A stretch of DNA of 64,000 nucleotides from Parasphingopyxis marina (GCF_014237875.1 NZ_JACJVJ010000001.1:1662501-1726500); one strand, 5' to 3'; counted from the first letter of the stretch, positions 35,351-44,874 are shown. Numbers and translations are program-made. The notes: a model not told the origin generated them from the sequence alone.

Positions 35351-37015
35351 ATGTCCGATTCCCATGACACGATGACCGAAACGCCCGTCGACGAGGGGCC
35401 GGGACTGGGTCTCGACGCGCCATCGCAGCCGGCGGCTGTCGAAACCGAATATCGCGTGCTGGCGCGCAAATACCGGCCGCAGAGCTTCACCCAGCTGATC
35501 GGGCAGGACGCGATGGTCCAGACGCTGGGCAACGCGATCAAGCGCGACCGGCTGGCCCATGCCTTCCTGCTCACAGGGGTCCGCGGTGTCGGCAAGACGT
35601 CGACGGCGCGGCTGATCGCCAAGGCCTTGAACTGTATCGGACCGGACGGGGAGGGCGGACCGACGATTTCTCCCTGCGGCGAATGCGAGCCCTGCGTCGC
35701 GATTTCCGAGGGGCGGCATATCGACGTTGTCGAGATGGATGCCGCCTCGCATACCGGTGTCGACGATGTCCGCGAGATTATCGAGGCCGTGCGCTATTCG
35801 GCGGTGTCGGCGCGCTTCAAGGTCTACATCATCGACGAAGTTCACATGCTCTCGAAGAACGCCTTCAATGCATTGCTGAAAACGCTCGAAGAGCCGCCGC
35901 CGCATGTCAAGTTCCTGTTCGCGACCACCGAAGTGAACAAGGTGCCGGTGACGGTGCTTTCACGCTGCCAGCGCTTCGATCTGCGCCGCATTCCGGCCGA
36001 ACGGCTCGTCGAGCATTTCCGCTGGGTGGTCGGCGAAGAGGGCGCGGAGTCCGACGAGGAAGCGTTGGCGCTGATCGCGCGCGCGGCCGAGGGATCGGTG
36101 CGCGACGGGCTTTCGATCCTCGACCAGGCGATCGCGCACGGCACCGGCGGCATTACCGCCCAGCAGGTGCGCGATATGCTCGGGCTTTCGGATCGCGGCG
36201 CGGTGCGACGGCTGTTCGGGCAGTTGCTCGAAGGCGATGCGCAGGCAGTGCTGGCGACGGTTCAGGAACAGCATGATCTCGGCACCGATCCTGCGGCGCT
36301 GTTTCGCGGGCTGCTGGAAACCTGCCACGGCATCGTCCGGTCCAAGGTCGGCGGAGCCGCCGATCCGGCGCTCTCGTCCGAGGAACGCGCCGCTTATGCG
36401 GATTGGGCGGCAGGGCTCGGTTTCGGCGCACTTCACCGGATCTGGCAGCTCCTCCTGAAGGGCCTGCACGAGGTCGAGACCGCGCCGATGCCGATCGAAG
36501 CGGCGGAGATGGCGCTGCTGCGTATCGTTCATGCCGCCGGGATGCCCGATCCGGGCGAACTGGCGAAGAAGCTGGAAAATGGCGAGATCGCGGCGGCTTC
36601 GGCTCCCGCGGCGCCGGGTGGGGCGCCGGGTGCCGGTCCTGAAGGCGCCATGCCGGCCGATTTTCCTGCGCTGATCGCCTTTCTGGAGGCCCAGGGCGCG
36701 CATATGATGGCGGTCCGGCTGCACGATCAGGTTGGGCTGGTGCGCTATGCGCCGCCCGCGCTCGTCATCAAGCCGCTTCAGCCGATGGGCGAGGACGAAT
36801 TGCGCGAGATTGCGGCCCTTCTCAAGGACAAGACGGGCGCGCACTGGACCGTCGAAACGAGCGATGGCCCGGCCGAACCCTCGCTGCTGGAACGCGAAAA
36901 GGCGGCGATCGATGCCGAGCGCCAGTCGGTGCTGGATTCGCCGATGGTGAAGGCCGCGTTCGAGGCCTTTCCCGACGCCGAACTGACCGACTACAAGCTG
37001 GCCCAGGGCCGTTAA
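35351..37015 (+). CDS. dnaX: DNA polymerase III subunit gamma/tau
   Basis: Clamp-loader ATPase that assembles the sliding clamp and couples the replicase. The 554-residue protein has a 40-residue acidic N-terminal extension before [12 protein letters not shown]. Walker [10 protein letters not shown] is at 76-84, the zinc module cysteines at 95, 109, 112 and 115, then IIDEVHML and the sensor SRCQRFDLR. The C-terminal tau part has the AMLIAFLE-like polymerase-binding region. I saw no A-rich slippery site, so a gamma form by frameshift is not evident. It is followed by ybaB after 22 bases. Confidence 0.95.
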   Translation: MSDSHDTMTETPVDEGPGLGLDAPSQPAAVETEYRVLARKYRPQSFTQLIGQDAMVQTLGNAIKRDRLAHAFLLTGVRGVGKTSTARLIAKALNCIGPDGEGGPTISPCGECEPCVAISEGRHIDVVEMDAASHTGVDDVREIIEAVRYSAVSARFKVYIIDEVHMLSKNAFNALLKTLEEPPPHVKFLFATTEVNKVPVTVLSRCQRFDLRRIPAERLVEHFRWVVGEEGAESDEEALALIARAAEGSVRDGLSILDQAIAHGTGGITAQQVRDMLGLSDRGAVRRLFGQLLEGDAQAVLATVQEQHDLGTDPAALFRGLLETCHGIVRSKVGGAADPALSSEERAAYADWAAGLGFGALHRIWQLLLKGLHEVETAPMPIEAAEMALLRIVHAAGMPDPGELAKKLENGEIAAASAPAAPGGAPGAGPEGAMPADFPALIAFLEAQGAHMMAVRLHDQVGLVRYAPPALVIKPLQPMGEDELREIAALLKDKTGAHWTVETSDGPAEPSLLEREKAAIDAERQSVLDSPMVKAAFEAFPDAELTDYKLAQGR

Positions 37016-37037
37016 TTCCCGACAGGAGCTATTCCCC

Positions 37038-37361
37038 GTGAAGAATTTCGACGACATCATGAAAGCCGCGCAGAATGTTCAGGAAGAGCTGCAAAAGGCG
37101 CAGGCGAGCCTCGAGAATATCGAGGTCGAGGGCGTTTCGGGCGGCGGGCTCGTCAAGGTTCGCGCGAGCGCCAAGGGCACGATCCTGGGCGTCGAGATCG
37201 ACGAGACGCTGCTCGTGCCTTCCGAAAAGCAGGTGCTTGAGGATCTGGTCACCGCCGCGTTCAACGATGCGCGCGGCAAGGCCGATGCGGCCAGCCAGGA
37301 AGAAATGGCCAAGATGACCAGCGGTCTGCCGCTGCCGCCGGGTTTCAAACTGCCTTTTTAG
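37038..37361 (+). CDS. ybaB: YbaB/EbfC family nucleoid-associated protein
   Basis: 107-residue DNA-binding protein that forms a tweezer-like dimer. The [21 protein letters not shown] helix, then [12 protein letters not shown] and the C-terminal [15 protein letters not shown] are the family's standard blocks. The start is a GTG at 37038 with CAGGAG upstream. It follows dnaX, as in most bacteria. The recR gene that normally comes next is not here; a small membrane protein gene follows. Confidence 0.95.
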   Translation: MKNFDDIMKAAQNVQEELQKAQASLENIEVEGVSGGGLVKVRASAKGTILGVEIDETLLVPSEKQVLEDLVTAAFNDARGKADAASQEEMAKMTSGLPLPPGFKLPF

Positions 37362-37447
37362 AGCCCGGTTTCGAAGGCTTGGTTTCTTCTCCGGAACCAT
37401 TGCGCTCTCCCGGCCGTTTTTAGCGGCAGTAAAGGGAGACACAGTCC

Positions 37448-37768
37448 ATGACCGAAGAACGGATTACCGAACGCGACGACGGGGTTACCACCGAACGCAC
37501 CGTCGAACGCGGCACGGACGACAGCCATACCGTTGTCGTCGAACGGCGCAGCGGTGCCGGCATGTGGGTGCTCGCGCTCGTCATTCTCGTGGCGATCGGC
37601 GCCGGTATCTATGTGTTCAACGAAACCAACGCCCGGGAGGCGGTGGAGACTGAAGCGCTTACCGATGCCGCATCCGAAGTCGGCGATGCTGCCCGCAATA
37701 TGGGCGATGCGGCCCAGCAGGCCGGCGATGCCGCCGAAGAGGCCGTCGACGGTATGAACGGCGAATAG
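37448..37768 (+). CDS. Small one-helix membrane protein
   Basis: 106 residues, no family recognised. The first 38 residues are strongly charged and rich in Glu, Arg and Thr. A single membrane helix lies at about 39-58 (MWVLALVILVAIGAGIYVF), followed by an alanine- and acid-rich helical tail with repeated GDAA units (positions about 79-100), likely a coiled coil. Its start follows AAGGGAGACACAGTCC, a clear ribosome-binding site. Spacing from ybaB (86 bases) suggests a separate or weakly linked transcript. Confidence 0.75.
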   Translation: MTEERITERDDGVTTERTVERGTDDSHTVVVERRSGAGMWVLALVILVAIGAGIYVFNETNAREAVETEALTDAASEVGDAARNMGDAAQQAGDAAEEAVDGMNGE

Positions 37769-37780
37769 CCGCCGGACGGG

Positions 37781-38467
37781 CTAGATGCAGTCGTCGAGCG
37801 GGCTGGCGCGGACCTGCCGCATGCGCGCGGCGATCCGCCCCGCATAGCGGGAGGTCCAGCCGCCGCTCGGGCTGCGCGATTGCGGGGCCGGGAACACGGC
37901 GATCATCCGCGCCGCCTCCAGGTCCGAGAGCCGGCTCGCGTCATGGCCGAAATAGCGCTGGGCACCGGCCTCTACGCCATAGGTGCCGATGCCGGTCTCG
38001 GCGACGTTGAGATAGACTTCCATGATCCGGTTCTTGCCCCAGATCAGCTCGATCAGCACCGTGAAATAGGCTTCCAGGCCTTTGCGGAACCAGCCGCCGC
38101 CTTGCCACAGGAAGACATTCTTCGCCGTCTGCTGGCTGATCGAGGAGCCGCCGCGCTGCCGCCGGCCCGATTGCCGCTCTTCCCAGGCCTGTTCGATCGC
38201 TTCGAAATCGAAGCCGTTATGCAGGCAGAAATTGCCGTCCTCCGCCGCGATCGCCGCGACCGCCATCGACCGGTCGATATTGCCCATGCTCGTCCAGTCC
38301 CGTGTCGCGCCATGCTCGTCCATCAGCATCGTCGCGGTGATCGGCACCGGCACGAAACGCAGTATGACGACCCACAGGATGGTGATCGCGAGGAACCAGA
38401 GCAGCGCCTTGAACAGCAAGACGAGGATGCGGAGGGGAAATGAGCGTTTGCGCGCAGCTTGGGCCAT
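37781..38467 (-). CDS. mtgA: Monofunctional biosynthetic peptidoglycan transglycosylase
   Basis: Glycosyltransferase family 51 enzyme that polymerises glycan strands from lipid II on the outer face of the inner membrane. The 228-residue protein has a membrane helix at about 12-38 and the catalytic Glu76 in AAEDGNFCLHNGFDF. It also has RGGSSISQQTAKNVFLW, KNRIMEVYLNVAETG and a C-terminal EAARMIAVFPAPQ. No penicillin-binding transpeptidase domain follows, which defines the monofunctional type. It lies downstream of the rpoH terminator. Confidence 0.95.
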   Translation of the reverse strand: MAQAARKRSFPLRILVLLFKALLWFLAITILWVVILRFVPVPITATMLMDEHGATRDWTSMGNIDRSMAVAAIAAEDGNFCLHNGFDFEAIEQAWEERQSGRRQRGGSSISQQTAKNVFLWQGGGWFRKGLEAYFTVLIELIWGKNRIMEVYLNVAETGIGTYGVEAGAQRYFGHDASRLSDLEAARMIAVFPAPQSRSPSGGWTSRYAGRIAARMRQVRASPLDDCI

Positions 38468-38487
38468 GGACCGGCTTTATCGGGCCC

Positions 38488-38525
38488 AAAGAAAAACGCC
38501 ATCCCCGTTTGTGGCGGGAATGGCG
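38488..38525 (-). terminator. Rho-independent terminator of rpoH
   Basis: On the minus strand CGCCATTCCCG pairs with CGGGGATGGCG (one G-T pair) around a 7-base loop and is followed by TTTTTCTTT. It lies 25 bases after the rpoH stop, before mtgA. Confidence 0.85.
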
Positions 38526-38549
38526 CTTGGATAGGGTATCGGAAAAAGC

Positions 38550-39446
38550 TCAAGCGGCGGGAAGCAGCTTTTTATCCTCGGCGATCCGCATCATCGCCTT
38601 TTGCAGCTTTTCGAATGCGCGCACCTCGATCTGGCGGATACGCTCGCGCGATACGCCGTAAACCTGGGAGAGTTCCTCCAGCGTCTGCGGATCGTCGGTC
38701 AGCTTGCGCTCGGTCAGGATGTGCTGCTCACGCTCGTTGAGTTCGCCCATCGCTTCCATCAGCATGGTGCGGCGCACGTCGGACTCTTCGGCTTCTGCGA
38801 CCATTTCGTCCTGCAGCGGCTCTTCCGCGACCAGCCAATCCTGCCACTGGCCTTCGCCGTCCTCGCGCATCGGCACGTTGAGCGAGGTATCGCCGCCCAT
38901 TGCCATGCGACGGTTCATCGAGACGACTTCGGCCTCGGTCACGCCGAGATCGGTGGCGATCTTTTCGACGTCTTCGGGCTTGAGATCGCCATCCTCGAAC
39001 GCGTTGAGGCGGGATTTCATCTTGCGCAGATTGAAGAACAGCTTCTTCTGCGCCGCCGTGGTGCCCATTTTGACGAGGCTCCACGAACGCAGGATATATT
39101 CCTGGATCGAGGCGCGGATCCACCACATTGCATAGGTGGCGAGCCTGAAGCCGCGTTCGGCCTCGAACTTCTTCACGCCCTGCATCAGGCCGATATTGCC
39201 TTCCGAGATAAGCTCGGCGACGGGCAGCCCATAACCGCGATAACCCATCGCGATCTTCGCCACGAGGCGCAGATGCGAGGTTACGAGCTTCTGGGCCGCT
39301 TCGAGGTCGTCATGCTCCTCGTAGCGCTTGGCGAGCATATATTCCTCTTCCTGCGACAGGATCGGGAATTTCTTGATCTCGGTCATGTAGCGATTGAGGC
39401 CTGCCTCGCCTCCGATCGCCGGGATAGTTGCAACGGCATTTGCCAT
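38550..39446 (-). CDS. rpoH: RNA polymerase heat-shock sigma factor (sigma-32)
   Basis: Sigma factor that directs transcription of heat-shock genes. The 298-residue protein has region 2 (YGLPVAELISEGNIGLMQ, RLATYAMWWIRASIQEYIL), the RpoH-specific box QKKLFFNLRK near 133, and region 4 with the helix-turn-helix LEELSQVYGVSRERIRQIE. GGGGAGG lies just before the ATG. Homology to alphaproteobacterial RpoH is clear. It follows rluD by 63 bases and ends in a strong terminator. Confidence 0.96.
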   Translation of the reverse strand: MANAVATIPAIGGEAGLNRYMTEIKKFPILSQEEEYMLAKRYEEHDDLEAAQKLVTSHLRLVAKIAMGYRGYGLPVAELISEGNIGLMQGVKKFEAERGFRLATYAMWWIRASIQEYILRSWSLVKMGTTAAQKKLFFNLRKMKSRLNAFEDGDLKPEDVEKIATDLGVTEAEVVSMNRRMAMGGDTSLNVPMREDGEGQWQDWLVAEEPLQDEMVAEAEESDVRRTMLMEAMGELNEREQHILTERKLTDDPQTLEELSQVYGVSRERIRQIEVRAFEKLQKAMMRIAEDKKLLPAA

Positions 39447-39509
39447 TAGGGGAGGTGCTCCTTGAACCTTGTGTTTCTCCCGGATTTCCGAGGGAAACCG
39501 TTATATTAT

Positions 39510-40466
39510 CTATACGTTTAATGCCCTTAATAGTTCCTGTATGTCGAGGGGTAATTCGCTTTCAAAGGTCAAAGCGTTTCTTGTCACAGGATGGACGAAT
39601 CCCAGCCTTTTAGCATGTAGGGCCTGACGACGGAAATCCAAGCTTTCCAGGATGGCCCGGTGAGCCTTTTTCGTCCTGCCGTAAAAGGGGTCCCCGAGCA
39701 GCGAATGGCCGATATGTGCCATGTGCACGCGCACCTGGTGGGTGCGCCCGGTTTCGAGCCGGCATTCGACATGGGTGGCCTCGTTGAGTGCCACGATCCG
39801 CCGGAAATGCGTAACGGCATGTTTGCCGCGCGGCGGCTCGACAACCGCCATTTTCTGGCGGTTTTGCGTGGAACGGGCGAGATTGCCTTCGATCCGTCCT
39901 TCGGGTTCCATGACAATTCCAGCTGCTACTGCGCTGTAAATACGGTCTATACTGTGCGCCGCGAACTGCTTGGCGAGGCCGATATGGGCCTTGTCGGTCT
40001 TCGCCGCGACGATCAGGCCCGATGTGTCCTTGTCGATCCGGTGGACGATGCCGGGTCGCGCAACGCCCCCGATCCCGGACAGATTGCCCGCACAATGGTG
40101 AAGCAGGGCGTTGACCAGCGTGCCGTCGGCATTTCCGGCAGCCGGATGCACGACCAGTCCGGCCGGTTTGTCGACGACAATAAGATAGTCGTCTTCGAAG
40201 ACGACGGTCAGCGGAATATTCTGAGCGGTGGCTTCTGCGGGTTCGGGTTCGGGCACCGAAACCGTGAATTTCTGCCCTTGTGCGGCGCTGGCCTTGGCGT
40301 CGCGCACCGCGGTGCCGTCCGATGCCAGGACATGGCCCGACGCAATCAGCTTTTTCAACCTTTCGCGTGAAAATTGCGGAAGGGCGGCGGCGAGCGCACG
40401 GTCGAGCCGCCAGCCGTCAGCTTCTGCGGGTATCCGCGCAACCAATGTCGACAAGTCCCCCGCCAT
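39510..40466 (-). CDS. rluD: RluA-family 23S rRNA pseudouridine synthase
   Basis: Converts specific uridines of large-subunit rRNA to pseudouridine. The 318-residue protein has an N-terminal S4 RNA-binding domain (about 18-75) and the catalytic domain with Asp145 in GIVHRIDKDTSGLIV. The usual RLD reads RID here, which is common. Gene order with rpoH supports the RluD assignment over RluC. It is divergent from the JAMM protease gene, with only 17 bases between the proposed starts. Confidence 0.9.
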   Translation of the reverse strand: MAGDLSTLVARIPAEADGWRLDRALAAALPQFSRERLKKLIASGHVLASDGTAVRDAKASAAQGQKFTVSVPEPEPAEATAQNIPLTVVFEDDYLIVVDKPAGLVVHPAAGNADGTLVNALLHHCAGNLSGIGGVARPGIVHRIDKDTSGLIVAAKTDKAHIGLAKQFAAHSIDRIYSAVAAGIVMEPEGRIEGNLARSTQNRQKMAVVEPPRGKHAVTHFRRIVALNEATHVECRLETGRTHQVRVHMAHIGHSLLGDPFYGRTKKAHRAILESLDFRRQALHAKRLGFVHPVTRNALTFESELPLDIQELLRALNV

Positions 40467-40483
40467 TGCTTAGCAATTTGGGG

Positions 40484-40897
40484 GTGAGCGTCACGATATC
40501 AAGAGCGGCCAAGGCCCGCATTTTGGGGCATGCTGCGGAATCTCTCCACTTCGAGGCATGCGGTTTGCTATTTGGCGACGAGGGGACGATTACGCGCGTC
40601 CAAGCGGCGGAAAATGTTGCCGATGCGCCGGAACATCGGTTCGAGATCGACCCCGAAGCCCTGTTTTCCGCTATTCGGTCTGAACGGCAGGGCGGCGAGC
40701 GAATGATCGGCCATTATCATTCGCACCCCCGGGGACCGTCTGAACCGTCCGAACATGACGCAGCGATGGCGCTTGACGTCGGGAGGCTCTGGCTGATCGT
40801 CGCGGACGGTGAAATGCGGTTGTGGCGGGTCGTCGAGCGGCATCGGTTCGTGGCTGTGGAGCTAAGCCTTGCCAGCGACGGGCTCAATCGACATTAG
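40484..40897 (+). CDS. JAMM/M67-family metalloprotease
   Basis: Zinc isopeptidase-like protein of 137 residues. The JAMM motif is complete: Glu24 in HFEACGLLF, then HSHPRGPSEPSEHD with His79, His81, Ser89 and Asp92. Bacterial members act on C-terminal tails of small ubiquitin-like or sulfur-carrier proteins, but the target is unknown here. The GTG at 40484 gives the typical MSVTISRAA start; an ATG at 40445 would overlap the divergent rluD start. It is followed by chpT after 39 bases. Confidence 0.85.
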   Translation: MSVTISRAAKARILGHAAESLHFEACGLLFGDEGTITRVQAAENVADAPEHRFEIDPEALFSAIRSERQGGERMIGHYHSHPRGPSEPSEHDAAMALDVGRLWLIVADGEMRLWRVVERHRFVAVELSLASDGLNRH

Positions 40898-40936
40898 GGG
40901 CCTGCGCGGCGCAGGCAATACGGGAATCGCCAGAAT

Positions 40937-41566
40937 ATGGACAGCAAAAGCATTGAATTTGCGAGCCTATTGGCGTCGCGGCTATGCCATGACCTGCTGA
41001 GCCCGATCGGGGCGCTCAACAACGGCATTGAACTGATGGCCGACGAGCATGATCCTGAGATGCGCGCCCGCTGCCTCGAGCTCCTCGCCGAAAGCGCCCA
41101 AACGTCCGCCGCCAAGCTCAAATTCTTCCGCCTGGCCTTTGGCGCGGCCGGCGGCTTCGACGACGAGATCGATACGCGCGAAGCGAAAACCGCGATCGAG
41201 GGGCTGATTGGCACGCAAGGCCGGGTGTCGCTGAACTGGATGGTCGACCAGGCGACGATGCCGAAATCGCAGATCAAGATCCTCCTGAACCTGGCGCTTA
41301 TCGCCGCAGATGCGCTGGTTCGCGGCGGCACGTTGCTGGTCGGCGCAGAAGGAAACGAGATCGTCGTTCGCGCCGAGGGCGAGCGGCTGGTGCTCGATCC
41401 CGAACTCAAGACCGCGCTGCTCGGCAAGACCGGCGAGGACGCGCTTACGCCGCGCGCAGCGGCGGCCTGGCTTGTCCATGTTCTCGTCACCGAGGGCGGG
41501 GGCGAAGTGCAGGTGTCGGAGCCCGAGGAACATATGCTGCTGTTTGGTGTGGTGTTTGCCGCATAA
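40937..41566 (+). CDS. chpT: Histidine phosphotransferase ChpT
   Basis: In Caulobacter relatives ChpT passes phosphate from the hybrid kinase CckA to CtrA and CpdR. The 209-residue protein has the phospho-accepting His18 in SRLCHDLLSPIGALNNG and the degenerate ATPase-like C-terminal half seen in ChpT. Its first part resembles a histidine kinase dimerisation helix, not a kinase. It stands in front of the che genes, 83 bases before cheA. It could serve the cell-cycle relay, the chemotaxis regulators, or both. Confidence 0.88.
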   Translation: MDSKSIEFASLLASRLCHDLLSPIGALNNGIELMADEHDPEMRARCLELLAESAQTSAAKLKFFRLAFGAAGGFDDEIDTREAKTAIEGLIGTQGRVSLNWMVDQATMPKSQIKILLNLALIAADALVRGGTLLVGAEGNEIVVRAEGERLVLDPELKTALLGKTGEDALTPRAAAAWLVHVLVTEGGGEVQVSEPEEHMLLFGVVFAA

Positions 41567-41588
41567 ACGCGGGGGAAACGCGCCCGGA

Positions 41589-41603
41589 TAAACCACAATT
41601 TAA
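41589..41603 (+). promoter_or_regulatory. CtrA-like box in front of cheA
   Basis: TAAA-N7-TTAA lies 47 bases before the cheA start. The consensus CtrA site is TTAA-N7-TTAA; one base differs. The right half continues as TTAACCAT, a form also common in CtrA-controlled promoters. This is motif matching only. Confidence 0.5.
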
Positions 41604-41649
41604 CCATCAGGCCCCATCAGGGGTGCCCAGCATATGCAGGACGGGGCCG

Positions 41650-43980
41650 ATGGACGAACTTCTTGCCGAATTTATCGCCGAAACGCGCGAATCCCTCGAA
41701 ACGATTGCCGGCGAGATCGTCGCCTGGGAAGCCAATCCGACGGACCGCGAACGGCTCGACCTGGTTTTCCGGTTCGTTCATACGGTCAAGGGTAGCTGCG
41801 GCTTTCTCGACCTCAACCGGTTACAGCGCCTCAGCCACGAAGCCGAAAGTGCGCTGCAGGAGCTTCGCGACGGCAAGCTCGAACCCAATCCTGCCCTCGT
41901 CAGCACCATCCTCGCCATCATCGATCGCATCGGCGTGCTCGTCGATGCGCTGGAATCGGGCGCCGCAATCGAGGAAAGCGTCGATGAAGCGCTGATCGCC
42001 GCGCTCGCAATCAATGCGAAAGGCGGCGATGAGGTTGCGGCGCCGATACAGGCCGCCACGCCTGATCAACGCAATCCCGCGCGCAGCATTCGCGTCCCGG
42101 TCGAACTGCTCGACCGGTTGATGAGCGGCGTTTCGGATCTTGTGCTCGCGCGCAACGAGCTGTCGCGCCAGTTGCGCCGCGTCCAGGGCGATCACAATGT
42201 CGAGACAGCATTTGAGCGGATGTCGGGCTGCGTGGCGGATATGCGCGATGCGATTACCTGGACCCGCATGCAGCGGATCGAAAGCCTGTTCCAAGCGCTC
42301 CCCCGGCTCGTTCGCGATCTTTCCGCCGATCTGGGCAAGTCCGTCGCGCTCGAAGTCGACGGCGCGGATGTCGAGCTCGATCGCGAGATGATCGAGATGC
42401 TGCGCGACCCGCTGACCCATATCGTGCGCAATGCGCTCGATCATGGCATCGAAAGCCCCGACGATCGGCGGAACGCCGGCAAGGATGTGAACGGCGCGCT
42501 GCGCATCGCGGCCCGGCAATCGGGCAACCAGATCCAGATCAGCATTACCGACGATGGCCGGGGTATCGATCCCGACAAGCTTGTCGAGCGGGCCGTGGCC
42601 GCCGGCTGTATCGACCCGCTCGCCGCCGAGCAGCTGAGCGATGAACATGCGCTGGAACTGATCTTTCAGCCCGGCTTGTCGACGGCCAAGGAAATCAGCG
42701 CGATTTCCGGTCGCGGCGTTGGGATGGATGTCGTGCGTTCCAACGTCGAACGCATCGGCGGTACGATAGAGATCGAAAGTGTGAAGGGCGAGGGGACGAC
42801 CCTGGTCCTGAGCGTGCCGTTGACGCTCACCATCATTCCAGCCCTGATATTCGGCACGGCGAGCGGGCAGTTCGCGATTTCGCGCGCCGGCATCGAAGAA
42901 ATCGTTTCGCTCAACACCGGCAGCGCCAGGCTTGAATCGGTCGGCGGTACCGAAATTGCCGAAGTCCGCGGGCGCAGAATTCCCGTAGTCCGCCTGGCCG
43001 CGATGCTGGGTGCCGGAGCCAGCGAAGAGGCGGATGCCAAGCATCTGGCGATCCTCCGGTCGAGCCGGCGGGAGCGCTTTGCGCTGGTGGTGTCGGACGT
43101 GTTCGATCACGAAGAACTCGTCGTGAAGCCTGCTGCTCCCTGCATCATGGCTTCAGGTGTCTATGCGGGCACAGCCTTGCCCGACAATGGCCGCCCGCTA
43201 TTGCTGCTCGACATTGCAGGGCTGGCGGCTGCGGCAGGCCTGCGCCTCTCGCTGGCGCGCCAGACCGAGGGCGAAGGCGAGAAGGGCGAACGCAAGGCGA
43301 CTGCCGGCGATGCGCTGATCTTCGAGGATCTTGACGGCAAGCGAAGGGCCGTCCGCATGGGGCTCGTTGAGCGAATCATCGACGCTGATGTTTCGCAGAT
43401 TGCCGAGAGCGCGGGTGCGCTTCGCCTTACCCGGGACGATGAGACCGTTCGGGTCGTTGCCAATGGCACGCTGCCGGACGAAGGGATCGTCCGTATATTG
43501 CGCCTGAACGACGGCAGCCGGACGCTCGCTTATGCGGTCAAGCCGGGCCTCGTGGATGTTATTCCTTTTCCCGCCACCTTCGAACCCGCTTCGGCGGCCG
43601 GCCCCGTGTCCGGCGTCGCCGTGATCGAGGGATCGCCGGTCGAGATTGTCGATCCGCACTTCCTGTTTGCCAATAACGGCGCGGCGGCGGTGCACAAGGA
43701 ACGGCCGCGCTGCTTGGTGCTGGGCGGCGACGATCTGTGGCGGCATGAAATGTTGGCACCGCTGATCGAAGCCGCGGGGTACACGGTGAGTTTCGATGAA
43801 AGCGATCAGGAGGCAGCGGTTGTCATCGATGCGAGCGACGCCTCGGCCGCCGGCGTTTCCGACGCCGACAATGTCGTTCGCCTAACCGCGGATCCGGCGG
43901 GCGAAAACGGCCATGTCTACCGGTACGACCGGACGGGTATCTTCGCTGCGCTCGACGCGCGGCTCAAGGCGCAGGGATAG
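41650..43980 (+). CDS. cheA: Chemotaxis histidine kinase CheA with extra C-terminal domains
   Basis: Central chemotaxis kinase of 776 residues. In order: a phosphotransfer domain with His44 in FVHTVKGSCGFLD, a dimerisation region and a GHKL ATPase domain (HIVRNALDHGIESP, SITDDGRGIDPDKL, SGRGVGMDVVRSNVERIGG). A CheW-like domain starts near residue 395. A second CheW-like segment lies at about 560-680 (FEDLDGKRRAVRMGLVERIID). The last 90 residues look like a degenerate receiver domain (CLVLGGDD, VVIDASD). The recognised P2 domain is not obvious. The start is ATG 41650; a longer frame to 41623 is not convincing. cheW follows after five bases. Confidence 0.93.
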   Translation: MDELLAEFIAETRESLETIAGEIVAWEANPTDRERLDLVFRFVHTVKGSCGFLDLNRLQRLSHEAESALQELRDGKLEPNPALVSTILAIIDRIGVLVDALESGAAIEESVDEALIAALAINAKGGDEVAAPIQAATPDQRNPARSIRVPVELLDRLMSGVSDLVLARNELSRQLRRVQGDHNVETAFERMSGCVADMRDAITWTRMQRIESLFQALPRLVRDLSADLGKSVALEVDGADVELDREMIEMLRDPLTHIVRNALDHGIESPDDRRNAGKDVNGALRIAARQSGNQIQISITDDGRGIDPDKLVERAVAAGCIDPLAAEQLSDEHALELIFQPGLSTAKEISAISGRGVGMDVVRSNVERIGGTIEIESVKGEGTTLVLSVPLTLTIIPALIFGTASGQFAISRAGIEEIVSLNTGSARLESVGGTEIAEVRGRRIPVVRLAAMLGAGASEEADAKHLAILRSSRRERFALVVSDVFDHEELVVKPAAPCIMASGVYAGTALPDNGRPLLLLDIAGLAAAAGLRLSLARQTEGEGEKGERKATAGDALIFEDLDGKRRAVRMGLVERIIDADVSQIAESAGALRLTRDDETVRVVANGTLPDEGIVRILRLNDGSRTLAYAVKPGLVDVIPFPATFEPASAAGPVSGVAVIEGSPVEIVDPHFLFANNGAAAVHKERPRCLVLGGDDLWRHEMLAPLIEAAGYTVSFDESDQEAAVVIDASDASAAGVSDADNVVRLTADPAGENGHVYRYDRTGIFAALDARLKAQG

Positions 43981-43985
43981 GGATA

Positions 43986-44420
43986 ATGGAAAAGCTGTAT
44001 CTTCTCGCAGAAGCCGATGGCTCGACCTTCGCCATCTCCGCCGACGCCATCGAATCCGTGGTTACCGCGGGCGAGATCGTTCCCGTGCCGCTCGCCGCAT
44101 CCTGGGTCGCCGGGCTGACGGCCCTGCGCAGCCGGGTGATCACCGTCGTCGACACCATCGCCTCCATCTATCAGCGCGAGGCGGAAATTCGCGACGGCCA
44201 ATCGCTGGTCGTCGTCAATGTCGACGGCAATCTCTACGGGCTCGCCGTCGACGAGGTGCACGATGTTTGCGAATATTCGATCGAGCTCGAACGCCTGGGC
44301 GCATCTTTCGATTCCGGGTGGCGCCGCGTTTCCTCGGGCATGATCGAGGCAGATGGCGCGGCGGTGATCGTGGTCGATCCCGCCATCCTGGTGCTGCCCG
44401 AGACGGCAATCGCCGCATGA
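43986..44420 (+). CDS. cheW: Chemotaxis coupling protein CheW
   Basis: 144-residue adaptor that links receptors to CheA. The sequence fits the CheW fold: ISADAIESVVTAGEIVPVP, WVAGLTALRSRVITVVD and LVVVNVDGNLYGLAVDEVHDV. It has the typical start EKLYLLAEADGSTFAI. It follows cheA by five bases and precedes cheY by 88 bases, a gap that contains GTTAAC and a short stem. Confidence 0.9.
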   Translation: MEKLYLLAEADGSTFAISADAIESVVTAGEIVPVPLAASWVAGLTALRSRVITVVDTIASIYQREAEIRDGQSLVVVNVDGNLYGLAVDEVHDVCEYSIELERLGASFDSGWRRVSSGMIEADGAAVIVVDPAILVLPETAIAA

Positions 44421-44508
44421 CCGTCCAATTCCGAATAACAGCGTTAACGCGGAAGTTACCGCGGGCGGTTAGAGCCCGGGCGATAACAAGGATAATCGGA
44501 GAGTTTTC

Positions 44509-44874
44509 GTGAAGAAGTGTCTCGTCGTCGATGATTCCAAGGTCATCCGAAAGGTTGCCTGCCACATTCTCGAAACGCTCGATTTCACGGTCGCCGAAGC
44601 CGAGGATGGCAGCCAGGCGCTCGAGGCCGTACAAAGTGAATCCCCCGATGTCGTGTTGCTCGACTGGAACATGCCCGTCATGGACGGAATGCAGTTCCTG
44701 AAGGCGCTGGGAGAGCTGACCCTCGAAAAGCGTCCCAAGGTCATTTTTTGCACCACGGAAAACGGCGTCGAACATATTCGCGAGGCCATCGATGCCGGCG
44801 CCGACGAATATATAATGAAGCCGTTCGATCGGGAGACGCTGCAGAGCAAACTTCAAATCGTCGAACTGGGTTAG
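44509..44874 (+). CDS. cheY: Single-domain response regulator CheY
   Basis: 121-residue receiver-only protein. Conserved residues are Asp8-Asp9, phospho-accepting Asp52 in VVLLDWNMPVMDG, the Thr pair in FCTTENG and Lys104 in EYIMKPFD. The start is GTG at 44509 with GGAGAG upstream. Neighbouring cheA would supply the phosphate. It could control a motor, or feed phosphate to another pathway in this organism, because no flagellar gene is present here. Confidence 0.93.
   Translation: MKKCLVVDDSKVIRKVACHILETLDFTVAEAEDGSQALEAVQSESPDVVLLDWNMPVMDGMQFLKALGELTLEKRPKVIFCTTENGVEHIREAIDAGADEYIMKPFDRETLQSKLQIVELG

Noticed and set aside
35351-37015. Programmed frameshift in dnaX
   Set aside because: No A-rich slippery heptamer was seen, so there is no sequence support for a gamma form.
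44440-44463. GTTAAC and a 5-bp stem before cheY as a regulatory site
   Set aside because: Second half site has two mismatches and the stem is too short to trust.
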